64,000 bases of DNA from Moringa oleifera (taxonomy: Eukaryota; Streptophyta; Magnoliopsida; Brassicales; Moringaceae): positions 1,364,001 to 1,428,000 of the forward strand of contig JAJFZO010000581.1 of NCBI GenBank assembly GCA_021397835.1, written 5' to 3'. The stretch's first letter is position 1; each line of letters opens with the position of its first letter. The notes beneath the pieces were generated by a model. That model saw only the letters and a list, made by a program, of their open reading frames with translations, did not search any database and was not told the DNA's origin. Of the stretch, positions 1 to 11,461 are shown piece by piece. Both the position numbers and the translations under genes were made by a program.

Positions 1-655
1 AAGGAACAGTGACAGTGTTTTGGCGGTCAGAACTATTCCTCTGTCATTTTTTCTATATCATTTTTCTTCTCAATTCACTTAGATTTGCAGTCTTATGTAT
101 TTTGAGTTTGCAATAATACTTTTTTTGCGTTCTTTTACTCATCATGTTCTCTGGCCATAAAAAGCTTGTTCAAGGCATAGATTGATCCAAATTTTTGCTT
201 CCCGTTCCTAGTGGAGGCCTCTAGTGGGCAAGAGCTGAGATGGAATTTTTCACTGATATTGCATTCTTATTGAAAGTTAGATCATCTTGACTTTCTGTCA
301 ACTCTTTCTTTACCATTTTTCTATGAAGAGACTCATTTTATGGTTTCACATAGAGACTTGACGATTTTAGGGATTATGCTTTCTTTTATGCAGCTTAATA
401 CACATTTATATACATCCTTCTGAATACTGCATCTTTTATTATGGAATAGAGAATTAATTTACTTTCGGTAAGGCACAGCAACTGATGGATATTTATCTGA
501 ATCATGTCCATAGAACTATTATTTGCACAGGATTGTTATGGAGTGGAAATCACTATGCTACCTTTTTCTATGACATACCACTGCAGATTTGAAGTCTTCA
601 TATTTTATTATCATTAGCTGCTGAATAGGTTGACTCACTGCTATTTTCACCCTAG
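1..655. other. Intron or upstream part of the PDE327-like gene, no exon seen
   Basis: The first exon recognised begins at 656 after a CCCTAG acceptor and starts in mid-protein, so this stretch should be an intron of a gene whose 5' half lies outside the window. I see no open stretch here resembling the FAD-binding N-terminal part of the family. Confidence 0.5.
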
Positions 656-2593
656 GTTATGAATACTCTAGTTCATTTCGGGGCACCAAAAAGTATACTA
701 GTTGATGGGAAGCCACATTTAGGAACAGATAGACTGATTCCTTTACTCCGCAGCTTTCGTCAACATCTACAAAGCCTTGGGGTGAGTTATGTAGTCACCT
801 ATCCAACCAGAAACGGGTATTAATCAAGTTTGCTTCTCTATTACACCCTTCTTGATGATTTCTTATGTTACTTCTTTTGCTGGGCCTAGGTTACTGTCAA
901 ATTTGGGACTAGGGTAAATGATTTGCTCATGGAGGATAGACGGGTTGTTGGGGTCAAGGTTTCTGATTCAAGAAACAGATCACAGCTAGATTGTCAGGAA
1001 TGGAGATACGATGCTGTCATTCTTGCGGTTGGGCATTCTGCACGTGATATATATGAAATGCTTCAATCTCATAATGCAAGCATGGTTCCAAAAGATTTCG
1101 CTGTAAGTTCCTAAATTATCCTTTTAAGTTTTGAGCCCATTAGGCAGCTTGCTTATGGTGATATATCTCAGTGAATCCCTTAATGCATGTGTGCAGTGCA
1201 TCTATGTGCATTTCTAGCATTGTCAATGCACTAATCCTAACCATTTCTGGTCCTGCTACTTACAAGAAGATGTTGCCTGCAAGTACCAAAGTGAATGTGG
1301 TCTGCATCTGCAGGAGACATGGACATAGAATTTGTGATGCTGCTGAACATGAATGCTAGTTTTGGAAGAATAAATGAAAAGGAAAAAACTATTTGCACTC
1401 TTTATTTGGTGGGCTTGAATAAGGAGTTAATAGGCATTGCAAACCAACTTTTGATTGTTCTTCACTTATGTTTCTGCATACTGTTCAAAGTTATCTATTA
1501 TGAGAGCATCCAAATACAGTGTTGAAAGTTGTCGGAGGGGTGGTATTGGTGGTTGTTGTTTACACACACTCATGTGATAACATGCTCTGATGTGTACACA
1601 CATGTGCGCACACATGAGAAACACAGCAGTTTTGAATAGTTATGGTGTTACTTATTTTCTCCCTTTCCTTTTAGAACTAGGCAGTGAAGTGTTAGTTCAT
1701 ATTGGTACATAATTGAAGACTCAGTGATGATATTCAAATAGAAGTTCTGGGATTGATGGTGGTATCATGTTATGACTCTGGAGCTGTGTAACTACCTGGC
1801 AGAGATGTCCTGCTCATGATGAGGGCTGGAATAGGCAATTCTGCTCAATTAAACAGGAAGAGATTGAATAAAAGAATGGAATGGAATCCGATGAGGACTT
1901 GATATCTTATCTGACTATAAGCTTTTAGTTCTGATGTCCTTTGTATGCTGTTGTTAATTTCTATTGTGAACTTTCAGTTTATGATTGTGGATCTCTTGTT
2001 TAGAATTTGTTTGTGGTGGAGACACCATTATTAACAGGACTTCCTTGGTGGCAAAAACAATATTGTTAAGAGACTGAAATGAATTTTTGCTGTAAGGTAT
2101 TCTTGAACTTTTTGTTGTCTGTTATTTAACAGCAAAATTTTTGTCTGAACAGGTTGGTTTGCGGGTTGAGCATCCTCAAGAACTAATAAACAGCATACAG
2201 GTTTGCTATGCATTCCATTTCTTCTCTGTAATTAAACGAAACATAGTTCAATTTATTAGTTTATTCTGCATTTTTTGTTATATATGAACTCATCTTTAGT
2301 CAATTGCGTTGTACTTCACTCTCTGCTGCTTTTGCAGGCCATTCTCCTTATACTCCTTTCTTTCTTTTCTTAGTATTTTCTGTTTAGTAAATGTTTATCA
2401 ATCAACATCTACATCATGGCAATGTAAAGATTTACCGCCATGCTATTGAATTAGAGAAGAGCATTGCATATATTTCAGCCTACCTTTTAACATCCCTACA
2501 ACCACCTTGTTGCACCAATGTTTCATCCGTAGCAGCAAAAAGAAGGCTCTCTAGACCACCATAGAAAACAGGTTTAACATCTCAACTTGTGCC

Positions 2594-2627
<34 letters not shown>

Positions 2628-4751
2628 TATGTTGGACAGCATGTTCAAAGAAAAAAGAGTTCAAGGGCTTGGCAATTTTCAATCACTTTCTTTTATTGGA
2701 AAAGACGATGTTGTTCTTCCTGACAATGCTAGATGCTAGACTGTATTGTTACATCGCATTAATTGTCAAAAGCAATATGATTATTCCATTCTTTGTTGAG
2801 TTTCTGGCCTAGTCCTAGCATATTAATAGTTTGATTGCTCAGTTTCGTTTTACTCTTTGCTGTTCTCTAAGTTCATTAAGTTAAACAAATTTGTAGTATT
2901 CTGGTTTTGCCAATGAGGTCTCCAGAGGACGGGGAAAAGTACCAGTAGCAGATTACAAGATTGTCCAATATGTCAACAACGAAGATGGGGATTCGCTCAA
3001 TAATGCAGGGCGTGCAAATCGAAGTTGCTATTCCTTCTGCATGTGCCCTGGTGGACAGGTATCTTGCTCTTTCGTTACTCTTCTTTGAAGTGTGCATTTT
3101 TGTAGCCATTTGAAATCAAGTAGGGTGGGGTTGCAGATTGGAAAGTGCCTGAGCCACTTGAAACATGCATTCTACTATATTTTAGGATGTCTCTTTCAGT
3201 TGCTGTAATCTTACTTCTCATTGCACCAAGACTTGCAGTTTCACAGATATAGACTCATTTGAGTGGAGAACTTACTCCTTGTCATGCAATACTTCAATCT
3301 GCATGAATGAGACATTTTTGGATGCTCTCATAAACTATTTTCTTAAGTATTATCACTTGTTACAGAGGTATTGTACCTACTTAATTGGTTTACTCATTAG
3401 AATCACTTAATACTGTGAGTTGCAGGTTGTTCTCACAAGTACAAATCCATCAGAACTCTGTATCAACGGCATGTCATTTTCTCGTCGTTCTTCGAGGTGG
3501 GCTAATGCTGCACTTGTTGTCACTGTCTCATCAAAGGATTTTGAAGGATTGGATCTTCATGGACCTCTTGCTGGGGTTGAGTTTCAGGTGGTATTTTGTT
3601 GTTACCTCTACTATTCTATAATTATGTTGTTTATTCCAAAATTCTTTTGGCTATAACATCTTAGCTTTAATGTTTATGACTTAAAGAACTGGAGAACTCT
3701 ACCAACTTACCCGACCACAAATTTTCTCTGAAGAAATAAAGAACAATCATATTTCTATTTGACTTTTGCAATGTCCTTGTGACCATCTCCATTTCACCAT
3801 AAAAGTTGTGTAATAATAATTCCAGTCATTCACTTGTTTCATTTTCTCTTTGTTTAGAGAGAATTTGAGCGAAAAGCAGCTATAATGGGAGGCGGAAACT
3901 TCGTGGTGCCTGTGCAGACGGTTACTGATTTTCTAGAGAACAAGCTATCAGGTAGAATCCTTGTTTCATTTTACGGTGTTGTCTTCTCTTAAATATACTA
4001 TCCAGCTTGAGTTATCTTGTTTTATCAGTGACGTCTGTGCCACCATCAAGCTATCGGCTTGGAGTAAAGGTTGCAAATCTCCACGAGCTGTTTCCGGCTC
4101 ATATAACAGATGCTTTGAAGTACTCAATCTCAATGTTTGACAAAGAGGTATGGACTTCTTTCTCTTTTATGAATTGGTCTGCCCTTGTTATGGTGAGCAT
4201 TGTCCTAAACTAAGTGTTCCTCGCTTTTCTTCTTCCCCCTACCATGAACTTTCAGTTACCAGGATATATCTCGAAGGAAGCCCTTCTTCATGGAGTAGAG
4301 GTATCCCATTAACTGCTATATTATTGTCCTCTTTCAGCTACATATTTGGTGTCTTGTTAGAAGCGCATTTTTTATGTCTTCAACCATGCTTTCTTTCTCT
4401 TTTGTGCTTCCTATGTTATTGGTTAAAACATTATTTTCGAAGTTTCAATTGAATCAGTGTATTTATTATCCCAATCTACCTTCAGCAACCTTTATTCTTC
4501 CTCTCTATTGCTTCCAGACCAGAACTAGCTCTCCTGTTCAGATTCCCCGCTGCGGTGACACTTATGAGAGCACATCTTTAAAAGGGCTATATCCAATTGG
4601 TGAAGGAGCAGGATATGCTGGTGGCATTGTAAGTGCAGCAGTCGATGGCATGTATGCAGGATTTGCTGTGGCAAAAAATTTTGATTTGTTCCATGGTAGC
4701 ATAGAATCAGTTCTAGGGAAGGCTCAGGGTTCAGGATCTGCAAAGTACTGA
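656..4751 (+). CDS. PDE327: FAD-dependent oxidoreductase, PDE327-like (3' part, 9 exons)
   Basis: Exons read as 656-781, 890-1102, 2153-2200, 2897-3058, 3426-3587, 3858-3951, 4029-4147, 4256-4300 and 4518-4751 (stop TGA). They join without a phase break and give about 400 residues, roughly the C-terminal half to two thirds of the family. Telling segments are VMNTLVHFGAPKSILVDGKP, AVILAVGHSARD as part of the second Rossmann-type unit, the cysteine-bearing SCYSFCMCPGGQ, and the closing GEGAGYAGGIVSAAVDGMYA typical of the FAD-contacting C-terminus. I recognise this as the family of Arabidopsis At4g30720 (pigment defective embryo 327), plastid-linked proteins of unknown substrate. The next gene (AUG8) is also its neighbour in Arabidopsis, which supports orthology. 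The 5' end is cut by the window edge. Introns hold a 31-base C run and an alternating purine-pyrimidine tract. Confidence 0.87.
1558..1622. repeat. Alternating purine-pyrimidine (CA/TG) tract in an intron
   Basis: This part of the second visible intron of the PDE327-like gene is rich in CA/TG steps and short palindromes such as TGTGTACACACA and TGTGCGCACA. Such sequence can adopt left-handed or cruciform DNA. No coding signal is seen. Confidence 0.5.
2597..2627. repeat. 31-base poly-C homopolymer in an intron
   Basis: An uninterrupted run of 31 C lies in the intron between the exons ending at 2200 and starting at 2897. It is the only long G/C homopolymer in the window; all other long runs are A or T. 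The exact length may be unreliable. Confidence 0.9.
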
Positions 4752-7700
4752 AAAGGAATTCTTTGGTTGATGTTGTTCTGATTGGAGATAAACATATAGA
4801 AACTTGACTGTGTTGTGAGGGTTACAGTGTGGAGGAGGAGGATGGTGAGTGCTTCAACAATCAAGTCCCAGTTTGGTGCAAAACTGGTGAGCATACTTTG
4901 ACCTCGTTGAAGCAGATGGGCAACTCATGTTCTATGAATTAATTACTAGCCCACTGAGAAATGTTAGGTTTACTCACAGATGGAATTTCGAAGCCAAAAT
5001 TGAGCCTCAATCTCTGCCACAGCTCAATATAACCTGCTTGGTGATTGTAGATTGATCTGATTGTTCAGGCTCTACTGTTTAGTTTGGCTGGAAGGTAGGC
5101 TGCACGACAGGAGTCTTGATTTCTTAACATGTGGAGCTTATTACTTGAAGTAAAACTTTGACTTAATCCAGGAGCTTGTAATTTCATAGGAACGAACTTC
5201 ATAGTTTTGCGGCTCACTCAGAAGTTTCTAATCCTCTCTTATCTTCACTCTCTTCTTAAATTAGGAACTTGGTTCCCTAGAGAATTCAATACTTACAGAA
5301 TATTACTCTGTAGCTCAGAGAAAGCATTTCTGGAATCTTTTACCCATGTGCAAGTGCTTGCTGTTTATCTACCATAAACTCCTGTTCGATTAGGGTTGTG
5401 TTAATTGATTTGAATTGCCATTACTAATGTTTAGCAAATCTGTGACAAGCCTGAAACCTTACCAGAGTCGGTGCACTTAGAAGTGTTAAAGTAAATCTGA
5501 ACATGTTGGATTCATGCAATTATATAATGGAGTGGTACTATTTTTATGTATGTACAGGCCTTGGATTCACTGAGGAGACAAAGGTTTCAGAGTTGAGATC
5601 CCTTTGTCTTCTGCATATTCCTCCACCTGCTGGTAAATAAGGTTACCATCCCATGGTATCCAATGTCAACCACATTAATTCTTCAAACCAAACAAAAAAC
5701 AGAGTCTGTGAGAATCATATTCTATTACACAACTTACTATATTAACCCATTTTTTCTTGTTTTTTTCTGACAGGACAAACATCATTTTTTTGGACCGTTG
5801 TTGTTGCAAAACAATTAATACCCACATAAGAAAATTGGCACACATGACATGTGTTGAGTGCTTTTCAGCATTTCCTTTTCAATTTCTGACCATAAAAATT
5901 TAATTAAACCCGAAAAGGGACATTGTTGGGGGCATGTAAGGGCATGGGCCTAGATTGCCATGATTGTGCTAGCACATGACTGCCCATCATTTCTTGCTTA
6001 ATTTTATTCATAAATAAGATTGCTCTCTCATAATTGCATTTTTCTAATTTTTCATTTATATTCACTGCTCATTTTCTTCTTCCGTCTCCACAACAAATCA
6101 TTATAGTTTCTGATGCCTTCATCATATTTTAATCACTCTGGGTCAACTGTAAATATCAAAAGCTTTACAGAAGTGGATTAAGTAACTCTATTGATTTAAT
6201 CTGTATTAAATTTTTTAATAAAAATATAAATTTTTATAATTTATTATACTTAATACAATTTAAATCAACATAAACAATGGAATTTACTAATTAATTCAAT
6301 GAAGACAAAATAAACACCCATTAGAGTGGCTTTTTGGACCAAACCTCATGCTAAGATTCCAACCAGCTACTTCCATAAGAGCCACGGAACAAAACTGAGA
6401 ATGTCATTAATCATGAAAAGAATCAATAACATGATTTGATCAACCTAAGTAAACAGTAGAAAGCAACAAAAAGGGGGAAGTAGTAGGCCCAACAAATTGG
6501 GACAAAGCTCCATACAATGCTACATATCATATGATGTGTCTGAATCATCTCATTTGACATAAATCTCCAAGAAAAGAAATTTCTTTGCCCTCGATCTTAA
6601 TCATTCCTAAAGGTCAAATTTTTAAACCATAGTCTCTTGTGATTCAATGTATCCAATTTTGGGTTTTATGTGACCCATAGTACTCATGTCTCTTATTACA
6701 AGTGGGTTTGCCCTGTTTTTCCCACTTTTTTAAAAAAAATAAAAAATCTAATCTAATTTTTTTTTAAAAAAAAGGAAAACACTATCAATAATACATGAGC
6801 CAATTTCTTAAATTTTTCACTAAAAGTAATATATTCTGCATGTCTCCTAACCCAATTTTGAAGTTATAAAAAATAATTTTAAAAAACATATTTTAAAAGG
6901 ATTGAAATTTTAAAATAAAAATATTTATGGGTCATGCGGGTCAAAATTATAACATCATATTCATTTGACAAAATTTTAGAGTAAACTTTTCAAAAACTGA
7001 ATAAATGGAATTCAAGCTGTATTGGATAGGGAAAGTTTTTAGGTTTATGTTTTCCTTTTTTTTTTTGGCAGAGGAATTGGGTAGTTAGGTTGAATTAGCT
7101 GTAAATGGATGATGTGCTTTCCGCATAAAAGCAGGAGTGGTCCATAAAGTGTGGCAAAGCCCTCATCCGCTAACCAAGCACACACAGGCTCATCATGCCT
7201 TGCCATTTGTCACTCTTACTTATATTATTATTATTTTACATAAAGTCGAATTCTCTTTTAATTTAAATTGCAGTGATTTTTTAAAAAATAAAATCGTTTT
7301 TTAATTTATTTCATTAAAATAAAAAATAAATTAAATACATTTTGATTATTTATTTAATTAAATTAACAAGTATCATAATTTTTAAAAAAATTCTATATAA
7401 CTCAAATCAAAATATATTAATTTTTTTACATGTCTTAAAAATTTAAAGATTCAAAAAAACATGTTAATAAAAATCAAAAAATTAAATATTAAAATACCCA
7501 ATATAAGTGTGAAAAATATTAAAGCACTAAATAAGACTGATCTATATGATATTGCTTCTCTTTGAAGGACAGTTTTTGGTGTTATAATTAACGAGAGCTG
7601 TCTTTCACTAACAATTAGTGATACCAAAAATTACACATCTTATGGTTATGAATTTAGTGTAAAGTATGGAGCAATTTAATTATTGATTCCTTATTAATTT

Positions 7701-9180
7701 ATTATCTTCTTTATGATTGTATTGCCTCATAAATAAAACAATATTATATACGTTTGATTGGAGTTTGATCATCATATAACATTTTAATGCGCGATTAAGG
7801 GTAAAGTTACTTAGATTAGACACCAAATAGATCAAAAGTAGGCTTCATGTTATTTGCACATCAGTTTTGACTTGGTATATCCCACAATTACATCGAACAA
7901 AAAAGATTTTCTATTTAAACATTAATCAATTAGCTTAACTAGATAAGCCCTTAACATCCATTAATTAATTAAATTCTTGTTGAGGACCCCACCACCTGGT
8001 TTATGTGACGAAACCCAAAATTAAATTATAAATTAAAAAATAATGACAAAGAGGAAAAACCCTAAATTAATTAACATATAAATCAAACTTACTAAATTTC
8101 AACGGTGGAACATTCAACTCTTAGCACGCTGTTTTGACAAATTCTAAAAAAAAACCCAACCATGTTACTCTGCATGGGTTTGAATTCAATTTCAGACAGA
8201 ATTTAAGAATGTAATATAAATTCAAAATTATGGGTTAAGAAAAACTTAGAGGACATTCCTTTCACGGCTCCTAAACCACATTTATACAAAGTAAACAAGA
8301 AATTAAAGAACAAAGGTAATTTACCACGATATTTTAAAAAGATGTTATCAATAATATTTGTTTTATTTTAGTTGATATAAATAAAATTTGTAAAAATAAT
8401 TTTTTATTAAAATAAAATAAATTAATCATAAATTATAATTTTTAATTTAAAATTTATTTTTGAAGTTGAACCATTTGAAATCATTCTTTTTAATTGTTCG
8501 CTGGGTTATTCATCAATTTATTTACTTATTAGTTATTTTTTGGCCGCAATAAATCGATGTTATGGAGAGAAGTTTGTGGTGCAGGTTGACACCCATTTAT
8601 TCATAAACTTTGTCTTTAGTCAACAACATTTGCTTCCTAATTAAATCTATCTAATGGATAGTATTGCTAAATTAGTGGATTTAGTGCGATTTAAGTAACA
8701 CTTAAAAATCTATATTAAGCAATATATTTAGGTACTGATTTGATGCACCCTAATTACTAATTACTTTCACACCAACTTTGCATTATCCTGCCATAATTAC
8801 TTTACTACCTTCAAAATTATTTTTATTTTTTAATTAACTTGTATTAATTAATTCTTAATTATTATTATTATTATAAAAGATGTAAACAGTAAAAAAAATA
8901 AATCTCACATACAACAACAAGGGACACTTTTCTCTCTAAACCAATTGGGATGTTTTCAAATTGGATATTGGTTTAAAATTATTGATATATTTTAAAATTA
9001 ATTTAAACAAAAATTTTAAATTTTTTTAAAGTAATTTTTAAAAAAAATTTAATATTTAAAAAAATTTAAATCTTTTTATTACAATAACTTGAAAAATTCC
9101 ATGTTAAAATCAAAAGTTTATATAAAATAAGCTCAAAAAGTAAACAAAAAAGTAGAAAGAGAGGATGAGTTTTAAGTAAA
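4752..9180. other. Long AT-rich intergenic region
   Basis: The first 500 bases or so are probably the 3'UTR and downstream flank of the PDE327-like gene. From about 6150 the sequence becomes very AT-rich, with self-complementary AAATTTAAATT-type stretches around 6170-6260, 7230-7500, 8330-8460 and 8930-9130. No coding region, RNA gene or terminal-repeat element is recognised. Confidence 0.6.
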
Positions 9181-9212
9181 GATGGAAAGAGTAATTGAGT
9201 AACTGAGGTGGG

Positions 9213-9217
9213 AACGG
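9213..9217 (+). promoter_or_regulatory. MSA core (AACGG) in the AUG8 promoter
   Basis: AACGGCTTA fits the AACGGYYA part of the mitosis-specific activator element bound by three-repeat MYB factors (MYB3R) at G2/M genes. It lies just upstream of the CT-rich leader of the AUG8-like gene. A second core, in reverse orientation (CCGTT), is at 9305-9309. Confidence 0.45.
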
Positions 9218-9263
9218 CTTAGGTTTAACGACCTCTCTCTAACTCTTAATATCTATAGTAGGT

Positions 9264-9273
9264 GGCGCGAAAA
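9264..9273 (-). promoter_or_regulatory. E2F consensus site in the AUG8 promoter
   Basis: GGCGCGAAAA is the reverse complement of TTTTCGCGCC, an exact match to the E2F/DP consensus TTTSSCGC. It sits between two MSA cores, a combination that would suit cell-cycle control of a mitotic microtubule protein. Sequence match only. Confidence 0.5.
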
Positions 9274-9304
9274 CAACGTCCCAGTCTCTCTCTCAACTGA
9301 AAAA

Positions 9305-9309
9305 CCGTT
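9305..9309 (-). promoter_or_regulatory. Second MSA core, reverse orientation
   Basis: The sequence AAAACCGTTTC holds an AACGG core on the minus strand, about 90 bases from the first one. It may already lie within the transcribed leader, because the CT-rich tract starts about 80 bases further on. Confidence 0.35.
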
Positions 9310-9388
9310 TCTTTTCCCTCAATTTTTTCAAACTCTCTTCCTCATTCCCCTTTTTATTTTTTTATTCTTAATTATAATTTCTTCCCTC

Positions 9389-9390
<2 letters not shown>

Positions 9391-9418
<28 letters not shown>
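9391..9418. repeat. (CT)14 microsatellite in the AUG8 leader
   Basis: This perfect CT dinucleotide run is flanked by other CT-rich blocks (9270-9300, 9478-9500). CT-rich tracts of this kind are common near plant transcription starts, so it probably lies in the 5' leader. Confidence 0.8.
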
Positions 9419-9423
<5 letters not shown>

Positions 9424-9691
9424 CACCACCTCAGGTTCGGATCCGCTCCTCTATCTAGCCGGATATGCGCTCTGACGATCTCTCTCTCCGGCTCTCTTTT
9501 CGGTCCACCCTAATCCCGTTCCTGTTATTATTTTGATTAGAGATATCAAACTGTTTGGATTTGGAAGAAGAAATTATCGAAAAAATATCGGTTTAATTGA
9601 CCAGAGTACGGAATTTCGGCTATTGATTCTTTCGGGTCTGGTCTTTTTTTATACGTAAAGAGAGATCGGCTTTGGTGCTTGATTTCCGGAG

Positions 9692-11398
9692 GTACGATTT
9701 TCTCCCCTTTTTTTTTTCATTTTGAATTTTTCTCCTGATTTCTTAGTTTGTGCGGTGATTCTGGTAATCATATCATGATTTGAATCAAAATCGATGTAGT
9801 TCATCTTTGACTCTATCTCTGTGTTTTATCTCTGATTAAGTTAAAAAAGCTTGCTTTATCTTTTACTGTTGGATCGCTGTTTAAGCATAAAACAGAAGGA
9901 ATCGTTTTTTTAAGCAAAATTATTTAGATTCGTCTCCTTTGTTGCTACTTTTAGCAGTTAGATCCAATGATCAGTCTCAGAAACTTTCTTAATAGATATT
10001 AGAGAGAGATTTACAGAACCAGTTTTGAGCACTCTGTTGTCTCCAAATGTCAGAGACACAAACCTGCTGAAAACTGAAAGAGTTTCTAGGATTCTTCATA
10101 AGAAACCTTTTAATTTTCACTTCAAACTAGACTATTATTATAATAATTTCTCCATGGGTTTTATCATCGATTTCCGTTCCTGAATCTGGAAGTAAAAATT
10201 CCCAGATGGTCAAAAATTATAATTATTTTAAACTTAACGGTGCTCTAATCTTTCTTTGCAAGAAGGATTTTTAGTTGGTATATTAATCTTACTGTTATTT
10301 CATGAGGATGGACAAATGACAATGATCTCTCTTCCACGTGGTTCTCCATGCATCTTCCCATATCTCCAAGAACATTAGCACCTGCAACTTCTCTCTTTTA
10401 ATTATAAAATAGCTTAAAATAACGGGCAAGCAAACAAATCAAACTCATTTATAAATCTTCAGAACCTTAATTTTTGTTCTGTAACGAAGTTGACTAATTA
10501 CCTTCTGATTTGAATTGACACTATGATCCCAAGATAACCATGCGTTTCAATTATATCTGATTCGTTTTTCCCTTTTATGTTGCGGTTGTTTTAGGATCAC
10601 TTTCATTGAATTCCTTTTCATGAAAAAGGTGAAGAAGAGAAGAGAAACAGGCCAGAGTGGGGCTGGGTGTCTTTCTGTCAGCGAATACTGATTTTTTCCA
10701 GCCCAGCCGACCATGGCACTCCCGTGAGAGGGACAAAAGGGAAATATATATATTGCTAATATCAATTATCGAAAATCCAAAGACCCAAACTCTCTCACCC
10801 TCTCTTTCTCTCTGTCTCTAGATCAATTCATTTGGTATCCTACGCACTCTGGTTTTCTTATCCTACACCTCATCACTGCCCTACGCTGCAGTCTCTCTAG
10901 TTTCCCCATTTTCCTGGGGGAGCCTCACTCACAGCAATGCAAAATTTGTGCGGTTGTAACCTAAACCATCCAATAGCACTGACCGTTAATGCACGTTGCG
11001 GCACTCTCCTTATTTTTCTCAGTGAACCTGTTCTTATTGTCCCAAATGTTGTCGTATCAGTTCCGAACTCTAGGCTATGACATGATCTAACTCGCATTTG
11101 CGCTCTTTGGGACGTCAAAACAATGCCCAGTTTGGTTAATTTGTTGCCGTTCTCAAATTCATTGTGAATCAGATCTGGCTCTCTGTTGTAAAGATGTATT
11201 CTTTTCAATTTTTTCCTTTATCTTTTAATGGCGTTTATTATTATTCTTTGCTTTTTTACTGCCTATCTGTGGTATCTTACTTTTGCCTTGTGCGCTTGTG
11301 GCAGATTTATTGCCGGGAAAAGTATCCTCTTTTGGAGCAGCTGTGCTATTATTCCGTTGAAATGTGGGATTCATGAAAGCCAAGGCTCTCTATTGCAG
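9692..11398 (+). other. Probable 5'UTR intron of the AUG8-like gene
   Basis: A donor (GGAG|GTACGA at 9692) follows the CT-rich leader, and a good acceptor (CTCTCTATTGCAG at 11398) lies 49 bases before the start codon. An alternative acceptor (TTGTGGCAG) is near 11304. The intervening 1.7 kb has no convincing coding potential. Confidence 0.5.
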
Positions 11399-11422
11399 TC
11401 GGGTTCTGTGAAAAATTTATCA

Positions 11423-11461
11423 ATGTTGTCTAATTTGGATAGTTTGGATGGATGTATGTGA
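11423..11461 (+). promoter_or_regulatory. Upstream ORF overlapping the AUG8 start codon
   Basis: An ATG at 11423 opens a 12-codon reading frame ending at TGA 11459-11461, 14 bases inside the main frame that begins at 11448. It lies after the last plausible acceptor, so it should be in the mature leader whichever upstream acceptor is used. An overlapping uORF can reduce main-frame initiation, and leaky scanning would be needed. Confidence 0.55.
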
